Source: an uncultured Lachnospiraceae bacterium (GTDB lineage: Bacteria > Bacillota > Clostridia > Lachnospirales > Lachnospiraceae). From it: a stretch of DNA of 40,370 nt. The stretch spans positions 1 through 40,370 of the forward strand of contig CABSCP010000041.1 of assembly GCA_902476265.1 (NCBI GenBank), given 5' to 3'. Shown one piece after another: positions 14,293-22,570 of this stretch (positions within the stretch are counted from its first letter, which is position 1; each line of letters begins with the position of its first letter). The translations under genes and the position numbers were made by a program. The notes below the pieces were generated by a model that was not told the DNA's origin, made no database searches, and saw nothing but the letters and a program-made list of their open reading frames with translations.

Positions 14293-16515
14293 ATGGCTTT
14301 GTTTGGGGCAGGAAGGAAAGGGAGAACAGAAGAAAAGAGATACCTTATTGCGGGAGTGCTGACAGGAATCGGGGTACTGACAGCGCTTCTTTGGGGCTTG
14401 CGGATGATGGAGCAGGAGCAGCTTCGGGATGCCCAGACACAGGGGCTTTGGGCCGCCCGGGAGCTGGCGCTGTTGTGGGAGCAGGAAAAAGGGAAGGACG
14501 GAAAGGATGCTATGGCGGACAGCGGCCCGGTCCTGCCGGGAAACATCGGTCTTCCGGATGACAGCATCTGGCTGATTTTAGACAGTGACGGCAATATCAT
14601 CTGTCAATATCAGGAGACGAAAACGACGCCTCCTGTCAATACGAAGGATGTGCGGGATATGCTGGGCGGAAAACGGACAGAAGAGCTCGCCGGGACCAAA
14701 ACGGTTTACCGGGATCCGGGAGCGGGCAAAAAGGCAGTCTGCTTTGCAGAAGCCGGAAACGGCCGGCTATCCGTGATCCTGATCCCGGCGGGCGCTGCCA
14801 GGGAAACAGGAAAAATCCTGCTTTGGACCTCTTTTCTGATCTGCGCTGTTTTTCTCGGCCTGATATGTTATCTTTTCCTGACGTACTTTAAGAAGGTGCG
14901 CAGGAGAGGAAAGCGCGCCGAGATTATGGCTGTTTTGGGAGATACCTATTATGCGGTATATGTGATCAATCTGGAGACGGGGCGGTGCGGCATGATAAAA
15001 GGGCCTTCTGATATGGCGGAATGTTTGAAGAAGAAGGGGACTTATCAGGCGCTTTTTGAATGCCTTTCCGGCCAGATTTATCCTACGGAACGGGAAAAGT
15101 TCAGGGAAATGTATCATCTGGATGCGATCCGAAGCCTGCGCAACAAGCAGGGAGATAAGGCGGAAAGTGAATTCCGGCGCAATTTCGACGGAGCGTATAA
15201 GTGGGTTTGTGCGGAAATTTCTTTTGTGCCGACCGAAGATAAGAGTAAATCCAGGGAAGAAGCCGTTTTCGCATTAAAGTACATACATGAAGAGAAAGTC
15301 AGGGAACTGGAGCAACAGAAGCTTTTGGCCGAATCGCTGGCCCTGGCACAGTCAAAAGGGGAAGCAAAGAGTGACTTTCTGGCGCGGATGTCTCACGACA
15401 TGCGAACGCCCATGAATGCCATCATCGGCTTGACGGAGCTTGCGGGAAAGCATCCGGAAGATACCAAACAGGTAGAAGAATATTTAAATAAGATCAAAAT
15501 TTCTTCCGCACAGCTGCTCGATCTGGTCAATGACGTGCTGGATATGTCCAAGATCGAGCAGGGGAAAATGGAGCTTCATGAAACGGTTTTTCATCTGGAG
15601 GAAGCGCTTGCCGAGAACTTTTCCCTGTTTAATCAACAGGCCGAAAAGGAGGGAAAAACTTTCCGTACCAGGATTTCGATCCAAAATAAAACAGTGGAGA
15701 CGGATCGTTTACATATCAATCAGATCTGTAACAATATCCTCTCCAATGCTTTTAAATTTACGGCCAGTGGAGGGCGGATCGAGGCTTCTGTCCGGGAATT
15801 TCCGTCTGCTTATAAAGGAAAGGCTGTGTATCGATTTGTTTTCCGGGATAATGGCGTAGGAATGTCGAAAGAATTCCGGCAAAAACTGTTTCAGCCTTTT
15901 GAACGGGAATATAATTCCATGACCAGCCAGATCTGCGGAACCGGTCTGGGCATGCCCATCGTGCAGAGTATCCTGCAGCTCATGAACGGGAAGATTTCGG
16001 TCTGGAGTGAGGAGGGAAAGGGAACGGAGGTCACCATCACCATTCCCATGAAGGTCTGCGGGCAGACAGAGGAGAAGCCGGCCCGGCTGCTGGCTCAGGA
16101 GCAGGACAGTCTGTCGGGTAAGCGGGTGCTGCTGGTGGAAGATAACGAAATTAACATGGAGATTGCAAAGGAACTTCTGACAATGCAGGGGCTGGAGGTG
16201 GAATGCGCCTGGAACGGACAGGAGGCGGTCACGCGCTTTGAAAACAGCGCGCCCTGGCATTATGATGTGGTGCTGATGGATCTGCAGATGCCGGTGATGA
16301 ACGGATATGAGGCAGCCGCCAGGATTCGGGGAATGGAACGTCCCGATACCCTGGGAATCCCGATCATCGCCATGACGGCCAATGCCTTTTCCGAAGATAT
16401 TGCCCGGTCCCTGGAGGCCGGAATGGATGCTCATGTTGCAAAACCCGTTGATTTTGAAAAGCTCAAAAAGGTCATGCTGGAAAAAATGCATGAAAAGCGG
16501 CATATTTGTAAATAG
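14293..16515 (+). CDS. Hybrid sensor histidine kinase with receiver domain
   Basis: The protein is 740 aa. TM1 is at about 17-36, an extracytoplasmic sensor at about 37-175, TM2 at about 176-198, and a PAS-like region at about 205-335. HisKA has the phospho-acceptor H368 (MSHDMRTPMNAIIGL). HATPase has N (NNILSNAFKFT), G1 (DNGVGM) and G2 (GTGLGMPIV) boxes. The C-terminal receiver domain (about 610-735) has VEDNE, phospho-acceptor D663 (LMDLQMPVMNGYEAA), TAN and KPVD. There is no output domain and no partner HPt or regulator alongside, so the phosphorelay partner is elsewhere. Start ATG 14293 follows AAAGG at short spacing. Intergenic space to degV is 42 nt with no terminator, so read-through from the degV promoter is likely. 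Confidence 0.93.
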   Translation: MALFGAGRKGRTEEKRYLIAGVLTGIGVLTALLWGLRMMEQEQLRDAQTQGLWAARELALLWEQEKGKDGKDAMADSGPVLPGNIGLPDDSIWLILDSDGNIICQYQETKTTPPVNTKDVRDMLGGKRTEELAGTKTVYRDPGAGKKAVCFAEAGNGRLSVILIPAGAARETGKILLWTSFLICAVFLGLICYLFLTYFKKVRRRGKRAEIMAVLGDTYYAVYVINLETGRCGMIKGPSDMAECLKKKGTYQALFECLSGQIYPTEREKFREMYHLDAIRSLRNKQGDKAESEFRRNFDGAYKWVCAEISFVPTEDKSKSREEAVFALKYIHEEKVRELEQQKLLAESLALAQSKGEAKSDFLARMSHDMRTPMNAIIGLTELAGKHPEDTKQVEEYLNKIKISSAQLLDLVNDVLDMSKIEQGKMELHETVFHLEEALAENFSLFNQQAEKEGKTFRTRISIQNKTVETDRLHINQICNNILSNAFKFTASGGRIEASVREFPSAYKGKAVYRFVFRDNGVGMSKEFRQKLFQPFEREYNSMTSQICGTGLGMPIVQSILQLMNGKISVWSEEGKGTEVTITIPMKVCGQTEEKPARLLAQEQDSLSGKRVLLVEDNEINMEIAKELLTMQGLEVECAWNGQEAVTRFENSAPWHYDVVLMDLQMPVMNGYEAAARIRGMERPDTLGIPIIAMTANAFSEDIARSLEAGMDAHVAKPVDFEKLKKVMLEKMHEKRHICK

Positions 16516-16523
16516 CTTGGCGG

Positions 16524-16552
16524 TTGTGTTCGGATTTGCAACGTGATATAAT
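16524..16552 (+). promoter_or_regulatory. Sigma-A promoter of the second TetR-type gene
   Basis: TTGTGT (16524-16529), 17-bp spacer and perfect TATAAT (16547-16552), 22 nt before the start codon. Confidence 0.6.
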
Positions 16553-16573
16553 CCTCAACGAGAGGTGAAAAAA

Positions 16574-17128
16574 ATGCCCGATTCCAATATTACAAAGAAT
16601 GCGCTGGCCGCATCGATGAAAAAACTGATGAAGGAAAGGCCGTTTGCGAAGATCAGCATCGGGGATATCTGCGATGACTGCGGCATGAACCGGAAGAGTT
16701 TTTACTATCATTTTAAAGATAAATACGACCTGGTGAACTGGATTTTTTATGTGGATTTTATCGGGCGCATTGACCTGAATTCCTATCAGAACGAGTGGAA
16801 CCTGCTGGATGATCTTTGCAGATATTTTTATTCGGAGCGGTCTTTTTACCAGAATGCGCTTCAGATTGAGGGGCAGAATTCCTTTAAAGAGTATTTTTTT
16901 GAAACCCTGGAGCCAATCATCCTTTATTTTATGAAAAATATGGTGGATGAAGGAGAAAGGAAGGATTTTTATGTGACCTTTTTCTGCGACGGTTTTCTTG
17001 CGGCCATCATGCGGTGGCTGAAGGAGGGGTCCCGGATTCCCCCGGATGAATTTTTAGAGGATCTTCATATGATCATCGTTGTTCTGGCAAAGCGGGTGGT
17101 CAGTGAAGTGGAAGAAAAAAAGGAATAA
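16574..17128 (+). CDS. TetR-family regulator, DhaS-like C-terminal type
   Basis: The protein is 184 aa. The N-terminal domain has the sequence pattern of TetR regulators of the dihydroxyacetone-kinase-regulator group: ALAASMKKLMKERPFAKI, DICDDCGMNRKSFYYHF, DKYDLVNWIF. The C-terminal half is helical, with the YFYSERSFYQNAL and FFCDGFLAAIMRWL segments of that group. ATG 16574 with AGAGGTG 6 nt upstream is preferred over GTG 16565. No dha genes are nearby. Its own promoter and a terminator make it a separate unit, and it points toward the divergent radical SAM pair it might control (inference). Confidence 0.85.
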   Translation: MPDSNITKNALAASMKKLMKERPFAKISIGDICDDCGMNRKSFYYHFKDKYDLVNWIFYVDFIGRIDLNSYQNEWNLLDDLCRYFYSERSFYQNALQIEGQNSFKEYFFETLEPIILYFMKNMVDEGERKDFYVTFFCDGFLAAIMRWLKEGSRIPPDEFLEDLHMIIVVLAKRVVSEVEEKKE

Positions 17129-17131
17129 AAC

Positions 17132-17173
17132 GAAAAAAGCTGTACGGTCATTGAGAGGCCGTACAGCTTTTTT
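17132..17173. terminator. Bidirectional terminator
   Basis: GAAAAAAGCTGTACGG (17132-17147) pairs with CCGTACAGCTTTTTT (17159-17173); T runs on both strands serve the two convergent genes. Confidence 0.9.
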
Positions 17174-17178
17174 ATTCC

Positions 17179-18129
17179 TCAGGACATGACGGTGCGGTAG
17201 GGAGGTAAATCTGACTGCAGAGGGGTGGAAATGATTTTCTGCACCCGGTCGATATCTGCGAACCAGTCAATGAGAATAGCGGGATATTTTTCGTTCAGCC
17301 GGGCGGCAAGAGCGAAATCCCCGGCCTTTTTTCTGCTTTCGCCGCTGCAGTCCGGGCGTGCGGTCATACAAAGAATTTTGCTGCCGAAGGGAAGAAGGTC
17401 ATACACCCATTTTCCGGTCAGAATATTTTCCATATCCCGGTCGCTGTAAGCCAGAGAGACTGCATAGAGGGACTTTTGGGCTTTCAGCGCGCCGGAAAGC
17501 TCCAGGCAGCCGTCTTTGGCAGAGGGAAGCAGAAGCGCGGTATTGGGGCATTCCTTTATGGCCGCCAGCTGTGCGGCTGTGAGCCGGCAGTCCGATTCCG
17601 TGAGATCCAAAATAAAAATACAGTCGGGAAAATTCCGGAAAACGGAAAAGATTTCCGTATTGCCGGCAAGAGATCCGTGGGTGGGAATCCAGTAGGCATA
17701 TACGCCGTTTTTGCGGTTTCCTGTAACCAGCGCGTTGATCTCCGCAAGCGACAGTCCGTGTTGGGAGGAAGGGGACCATACAAGCTTTAAAAGCCAGGGA
17801 AATTCCGTTCCCGTTTCCTGCTCCTTCTTGCGGATCTGACAAGCCCCCCATGTCCATGCGTTATAACCGATATTGATGCCGAAACGTTTGAGCGCTGCTT
17901 CATCAACATTGTCAAACAGGTTTGCCATTATATCATAGTAAGGACTGTTCTCGTTGGTCAGAAGTTTTTGAAACAGGGTAAAGATCTGTTCCTGAAAGCG
18001 GCCTTTGGAAAACTGCCGCCCGAGATCCGCCATCCTGCGGATACTCCTGTGGGGATTTTCCTTCATACCCTTCATACCCTGGTCCACGGCCAGCTCGATC
18101 AGAGTCCTGGTAAAGTCCTGTTTATTCAT
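17179..18129 (-). CDS. Degenerate radical SAM paralogue lacking the [4Fe-4S] cysteine loop
   Basis: The protein is 316 aa. By eye it aligns nearly end to end with residues 1 to about 330 of the radical SAM protein encoded divergently. An N-terminal helical domain is almost collinear (K81, N86, G88, A91, G95, R100 and P111-W112 occur at the same positions in both). About 14 residues holding CxxxCxxC are then missing (VWSPSSQHGLS here). The core follows with LSLAEINALVT, KNGVYAYW, FPDCIF and YDLLPFG matching LSYEDMDSIIT, ELGIYFYM, HQDCAF and YFHYMPVG. The SAM-contact GGEP is THGS. The C-terminal SPASM-like region is absent. Start ATG 18129 has AAGGAGG upstream. It is probably a non-catalytic partner or scaffold; true function unknown. 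Confidence 0.8.
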   Translation of the reverse strand: MNKQDFTRTLIELAVDQGMKGMKENPHRSIRRMADLGRQFSKGRFQEQIFTLFQKLLTNENSPYYDIMANLFDNVDEAALKRFGINIGYNAWTWGACQIRKKEQETGTEFPWLLKLVWSPSSQHGLSLAEINALVTGNRKNGVYAYWIPTHGSLAGNTEIFSVFRNFPDCIFILDLTESDCRLTAAQLAAIKECPNTALLLPSAKDGCLELSGALKAQKSLYAVSLAYSDRDMENILTGKWVYDLLPFGSKILCMTARPDCSGESRKKAGDFALAARLNEKYPAILIDWFADIDRVQKIISTPLQSDLPPYRTVMS

Positions 18130-18185
18130 TACGAGCCTCCTTAATGATAAAATCTTTTTTGTCATACTAAGAGTAGCTGATTGGA

Positions 18186-18232
18186 GTCCCGAAAAAAAGG
18201 GACAAATTCCGGATTATGTCCTAATTTGGGAC
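18186..18232. promoter_or_regulatory. Cluster of GTCCC/GGGAC and CAAATT/AATTTG repeats in the divergent control region
   Basis: GTCCC (18186-18190), GGGACAAATT (18199-18208) and AATTTGGGAC (18223-18232) give overlapping inverted and direct repeats midway between the two divergent start codons (18129 and 18336). They are a candidate binding site for a shared regulator. Confidence 0.35.
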
Positions 18233-18335
18233 TGGAGAAAGGTTCTGACCAGTGAAAAGCGGGAATTCTTCCGATAGAATAAAAATGAACAGAGAGAGGG
18301 AGGAACTTTTACACAGGAAAAGGGAGGAAAATAAA

Positions 18336-19718
18336 ATGGATGTGAAACATGCGGCAACCAGAGCGGCTTTTAGCGCGGCAATTGACGGAACGCTGAAATA
18401 TGTGAATAAGGATCGGGAAAAGCATCTGATGACGCTGGTGGACCTTTCGGAAAAATTTCTGGGAGATACCTTTAAACCCGCCGTTTTTGAAGGGGCCAGA
18501 AATCTGATTCGGGAAAACGGAAAATGGATGCAGTACATCAACAGGGCATTGGATGAGCTGGACCCTCATGTGGTGAAAATGAATGCGCTGAATCTGGGCT
18601 TTGAGGCCGGGTTCTCCGGATTTAAGAAAACCCGGAAGGCGCCTGAAAAATATGGCTGCCAGATTCCCTGGATCATTCTGATGGACCCCACCAGCGCCTG
18701 CAACCTGCACTGCACCGGATGCTGGGCGGCAGAATACGGGAACCGGCTGAATTTAAGCTATGAAGATATGGACAGCATCATCACCCAGGGAAAAGAGCTG
18801 GGGATTTATTTCTATATGATGACCGGCGGGGAACCGCTGGTGCGAAAAGCCGATATCATCCGTCTGTGTGAAAAGCATCAGGACTGTGCATTCCATGCAT
18901 TTACAAACGGCACGCTTGTGGATGAAGCCTTTTGCAGGGATATGCAGCGGGTGGGCAATCTGACGCTGTCCCTGTCTTTGGAGGGATTTGAAGAGGCCAA
19001 CGACGGACGCCGGGGAGAAGGAATTTTTGACAAAGTTCTTCATGCCATGGATCTGTTAAAAGCGCACGGCCTGATTTTCGGTACTTCCATCTGTTATACC
19101 AGAAATAATGTGGAAGTGGTGACCAGTGATGAATTTCTGGATATGATCATTGAAAAAGGCTGCCGGTTCACCTGGTATTTCCACTATATGCCCGTGGGAA
19201 ACGAAGCGGCCCCGGATCTGCTTCCCACGAAGGAACAGCGGGAATATATGTACCACAGGGTGCGTGAAATCCGCGGAAAGGAAGGCGGAAAACAGATTTT
19301 TGCCTTTGATTTCCAGAATGACGGCGAGTTTGTGGGCGGCTGTATCGCAGGAGGAAGGTTCTATTGTCATATCAACCCCAACGGCGATGTGGAACCCTGC
19401 GTGTTCATCCATTATTCCAATGCGAATATCCATGAAAAAACACTGCTGGAATGTCTGCAGCAGCCGATCTTTCAAGAGTACCAGAAAGAACAGCCCTTTA
19501 ACAACAACCACCTCCGTCCCTGCCCCATGCTGGAAAATCCGGAATACCTGCAGGAAATGGTGGCGCGTACCGGAGCGAAATCCACGGATCTGCAGTCACC
19601 CGAGTCAGCGGAGCATTTGTGCGGGAAATGCAGCGCCTACGCGGCCTGCTGGCAGGATACTGCGGACCGTTTATGGGCCGAAGGGGGCAGTAAACACGCC
19701 AAGAACCAGAAAGCCTGA
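18336..19718 (+). CDS. Radical SAM enzyme with SPASM-like C-terminal cysteines
   Basis: The protein is 460 aa. An approximately 110-residue helical N-terminal domain precedes the radical SAM core. The cluster motif is CNLHCTGC (C122, C126, C129), followed by TGGEP (163-167). The C-terminal third has cysteines arranged as in SPASM/auxiliary-cluster domains: C336, C344, C355 (NPNGDVEPC), C396, and CGKCSAYAAC (429-438). It should bind SAM and at least one further Fe-S cluster; substrate unknown. AGGGAGG ending 8-9 nt before ATG 18336 sets the start; the open frame extends upstream to 18252 without a better site. Divergent from its degenerate paralogue (17179-18129). No small precursor peptide gene is evident nearby. 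Confidence 0.9.
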   Translation: MDVKHAATRAAFSAAIDGTLKYVNKDREKHLMTLVDLSEKFLGDTFKPAVFEGARNLIRENGKWMQYINRALDELDPHVVKMNALNLGFEAGFSGFKKTRKAPEKYGCQIPWIILMDPTSACNLHCTGCWAAEYGNRLNLSYEDMDSIITQGKELGIYFYMMTGGEPLVRKADIIRLCEKHQDCAFHAFTNGTLVDEAFCRDMQRVGNLTLSLSLEGFEEANDGRRGEGIFDKVLHAMDLLKAHGLIFGTSICYTRNNVEVVTSDEFLDMIIEKGCRFTWYFHYMPVGNEAAPDLLPTKEQREYMYHRVREIRGKEGGKQIFAFDFQNDGEFVGGCIAGGRFYCHINPNGDVEPCVFIHYSNANIHEKTLLECLQQPIFQEYQKEQPFNNNHLRPCPMLENPEYLQEMVARTGAKSTDLQSPESAEHLCGKCSAYAACWQDTADRLWAEGGSKHAKNQKA

Positions 19719-19741
19719 AACGGGAAAGGATGTCCGGATGT

Positions 19742-19786
19742 AAAAAACACGGGAAGGCAGTTCCGAAAATCGGTCTGCCTTCCCGT
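19742..19786 (-). terminator. Terminator of the M24 peptidase gene
   Basis: ACGGGAAGGCAG / CTGCCTTCCCGT, a perfect 12-bp stem. Read on the minus strand it is followed within two bases by a six-T run. On the plus strand no T run follows directly, though it may also stall transcription from the radical SAM gene. Confidence 0.75.
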
Positions 19787-19817
19787 AACGGTTCCGGATT
19801 TTTGACATATGCCAAAA

Positions 19818-20897
19818 TCAACCGATGCATTTCCAGTGTTTCTCCACTTTGTTTAATATTTCACAGCCCTCCGCGGTCACAAGGACCAGATCTTCCACGC
19901 GGACGCCGAATTTGCCGGGAATGTAGACGCCGGGCTCGATGGAAAAGGTCATGCCTTCTTCCACCAAAGCGGTGTTTGTACTGCTCACATCCCCGGGTTC
20001 ATGGTCCTGCAGGCCGATGGAATGTCCCAGACGATGGGTGAAATATTCCCCGTATCCGGCTTCCGTGATCAGATCCCGGGCCGCTTGATCCAGATCGCAG
20101 AACCGCACGCCGGGACGGATGAGGCTTTCGGCCTTTTCGTTGGCACTTCTCACCAGATCGTGGATTTTCGCATAGTCCGGATCCGCTTTTTGGCAGAAAA
20201 AAGTCCGGGTCATATCGGAACAATAACCGTCTTTTTTACAGCCCATGTCGATCACGATACAGTCGCCGGGCTGCAAAACCGTTTCATCAGGTTCGTGATG
20301 AGGATCGGCTGCGTTGGGACCGAAGGAGAGGATGGTGTCAAACCCTTCTTCACAGCCGGCCTCCCGATAAAGGGAACGGATATAGTCGGCGCACTGCTTT
20401 TCGGTCATGCCGGCTTTTAGATAAGCTGCGGCTTTTTCCATACAGGCGTCATTGATGCGGGAGGATTCCCGCATTTTTTCTTTTTCAAAGGAATCTTTGA
20501 CGGACCGGATCCTGTCCACGCAGGCGGAAGCATTTACATAACGGACGCCCGGATTGCATTCCATGAGGGAGAGCAGGAAATGAGCGGGCCAGCTTTTATC
20601 AATACCCATATCCGCTTTTTTATCCACATGATCCGCCAGGATTTGGATGCAGTCATCTGTGTCGGACATCCATACTTTTTCCATATCGATTTCAGGAATC
20701 ACGAAAAGATTGTTTAAAAAGAAAAGGTGTTTTCCGTCGGTACGAAGGCAGAGAGCGAAGAGCCGTTCATAAGGCTCGATCCAAACCCCCGTCAGGTACC
20801 GGATGCTTAAGGGATCGCTGACGATCATCTGCGTCAGTCCCATTTTTTTGAGTTCTGTACATGCCCGGTCAAGCCGGTTTTCAAACATTTTATCCAT
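19818..20897 (-). CDS. M24-family metallopeptidase (Xaa-Pro dipeptidase/aminopeptidase type)
   Basis: The protein is 359 aa. It has the creatinase-like N-terminal domain (about 1-130) and the pita-bread catalytic domain. All five metal ligands are visible: D217 (VIDMG), D228 (CSDMTR), H292 (HRLGHSIGL), E321 (SIEPG) and E335 (VRVEDLV). It is a cytosolic enzyme predicted to hydrolyse peptide bonds before proline with two metal ions. The start is ATG 20897 with GGGAGG about 8-10 nt upstream; ATG at residue 4 is an alternative. It stands alone between a terminator and the divergent sulfatase locus. Confidence 0.93.
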   Translation of the reverse strand: MDKMFENRLDRACTELKKMGLTQMIVSDPLSIRYLTGVWIEPYERLFALCLRTDGKHLFFLNNLFVIPEIDMEKVWMSDTDDCIQILADHVDKKADMGIDKSWPAHFLLSLMECNPGVRYVNASACVDRIRSVKDSFEKEKMRESSRINDACMEKAAAYLKAGMTEKQCADYIRSLYREAGCEEGFDTILSFGPNAADPHHEPDETVLQPGDCIVIDMGCKKDGYCSDMTRTFFCQKADPDYAKIHDLVRSANEKAESLIRPGVRFCDLDQAARDLITEAGYGEYFTHRLGHSIGLQDHEPGDVSSTNTALVEEGMTFSIEPGVYIPGKFGVRVEDLVLVTAEGCEILNKVEKHWKCIG

Positions 20898-20983
20898 AGT
20901 GCATTACCTCCCGTGCTATTATAGCATTCCGGGGAGGATCTGTCACGAAACGCGTTTGCAGAAAGGGAAACAGGAGTAAAGAT

Positions 20984-21013
20984 ACATATTGCAAAAAAAA
21001 TACATATGTAAAA
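20984..21013 (+). promoter_or_regulatory. ACAT-type direct repeats, candidate operator of sulfatase unit 1
   Basis: ACATATTGCAAA (20984-20995) and ACATATGTAAAA (21002-21013) start 18 bp apart. A third block, TTACATAGAAAA (21023-21034 region), follows 41 bp from the first. The same arrangement occurs before unit 2 (26416-26447). The 215-bp region also holds a purine-rich tract (21078-21112) containing the ribosome binding site. Confidence 0.5.
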
Positions 21014-21112
21014 ACGGGAGTATTACATAGAAAATGAAAAACGCTGATTGAGAAAACGACATGGAATTGTTAAACTTGGAAAAGAAGAAAAAGAGAAAAG
21101 GGGAAGAGAGAG

Positions 21113-22534
21113 ATGGACAGACCTGCTGTTGTATTGATTACCTGTGACGAACTGAATAAAGAAGTGCTTGGCTGCTGTGGGGGAGAAGCTGTGACCACGC
21201 CGCATATTGACAGTATTGCAAAGCACGGAACAACCTATGAGAATTGTTATACGGTAAGCCCCTGGTGTCTGCCGGCCAGATGCTCCATCCTGACCGGACT
21301 GTATCCGCACAACAGCGGCGCATACAGTAATTTCCGTAAATGCGCGCTGGATCAGGGAATCGGCAACCTGTTTTTTTCCATGAGAGACGGCGGTTATCAC
21401 ACCAGTGTGTTTGGAAAGTGCCATTTTGCACCGGTGCCTTATTCGGAAACCAGACCGGATAAAACATTACCTTATGACCGGTTTAAAGAATATTATGAGA
21501 GTCTTGGCATTCAGCATCTGGAGTTGGAAGATGACAAACAGGTATCCGTCTGGTTTTATGACGACTATAGCAAACAGCTGGATCAGGCCGGATATTTAAA
21601 AGCTTACCGGGATGCGGTGTGGAACCGGGAATATCAAAAAGTTTTTCCTTTTCCGGGCCCTAAAGAGTGGCATCCGGATGCCTGGGTAGGAAGAAGAGCC
21701 GTGGAATATATAAATGCTTATGAGAAGGACCGTCCGCTGTTTGCCTGGATATCTTTCAGCGGACCCCACTATACTTTCGATGCGCCAAAGGAATATCTGA
21801 AGCAGGTGGACGCTTCAAAACTGCCGCCCAGAAAATACAGAGAAGGGGAACTGGACGGCCCGGACAGAATCCATCACGACAGTTACTTTGGCGGAGAGAA
21901 TGCGAATATTGACGGCTGCGGACAGGCGGATTCCCATGCCTGCAAAAACTATACGGAGGGCTACTGGGACCGGCTGCGTGTCAGTTATTGTGCAAATGTG
22001 AAACTGATTGACGATCAGGTAGGAGAAATTCTAAAGGCAGTGCGCACAAAGTATGGCGAAAACGCGTTGATTATTTTTACGGCGGACCATGGGGAGATGC
22101 TGGGGAATCACGGCCTTTGGGGAAAACATAACTGTGCCTATGATGAGGTGTGGAAAATTCCGCTTTTTATGCAGTATCCCGGACAGAAAAGAGCAGAAAA
22201 GGATAACCGTCTGGTCAATTCCACAGATTTTCTGCCGACCTGCCTGAGAGCGGCAGGCATTCCGATCCCGCCCTGTGACGGAAACTGCCTGCAGGATACC
22301 GACTGGACCCGGGCATACACTTTTGCGGAAGGAGAGGGATATCTTGCGGTAACGGACGGAACTTATAAGTATGTGCATGTCCAGAAGGGAAAGGAACAGG
22401 GCAGGGAGCTTCTGGATCTGTCCCTTGACCCCGGCGAGTTTGAAAACCGCATAGGGCGGGAGGAATACCAGGCAAAGCTGGCTGAACTGCGCAATCAGGC
22501 GATTGTACATATTCTGCCTTCTGTCCTGGCATAG
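21113..22534 (+). CDS. Type I sulfatase, Cys-type (formylglycine-dependent), no. 1
   Basis: The protein is 473 aa and cytoplasmic (no signal peptide). The sulfatase signature is CLPARCSILTG, with C52 as the residue converted to formylglycine and R56 following. Other features are the N-terminal metal-binding CDE (11-13), PHID, and the C-terminal TADHGEMLGNHGLWGKHN segment carrying metal ligands. It removes sulfate from a sulfated carbohydrate or aryl ester; substrate subfamily not assignable by eye. GGGGAAG precedes ATG 21113. It is the first gene of a unit with the AraC sensor and a second sulfatase. Its maturase is encoded at 30051-31178. Confidence 0.93.
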   Translation: MDRPAVVLITCDELNKEVLGCCGGEAVTTPHIDSIAKHGTTYENCYTVSPWCLPARCSILTGLYPHNSGAYSNFRKCALDQGIGNLFFSMRDGGYHTSVFGKCHFAPVPYSETRPDKTLPYDRFKEYYESLGIQHLELEDDKQVSVWFYDDYSKQLDQAGYLKAYRDAVWNREYQKVFPFPGPKEWHPDAWVGRRAVEYINAYEKDRPLFAWISFSGPHYTFDAPKEYLKQVDASKLPPRKYREGELDGPDRIHHDSYFGGENANIDGCGQADSHACKNYTEGYWDRLRVSYCANVKLIDDQVGEILKAVRTKYGENALIIFTADHGEMLGNHGLWGKHNCAYDEVWKIPLFMQYPGQKRAEKDNRLVNSTDFLPTCLRAAGIPIPPCDGNCLQDTDWTRAYTFAEGEGYLAVTDGTYKYVHVQKGKEQGRELLDLSLDPGEFENRIGREEYQAKLAELRNQAIVHILPSVLA

Positions 22535-22570
22535 ACAGACCGGGACAACGCTGGAAATCGGGAGGATGGG

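Noticed and set aside
20946..20960. Palindrome AAACGCGTTT considered as a CcpA site before the sulfatase unit
   Set aside because: Aligned on its CG centre it misses several conserved bases of the consensus.
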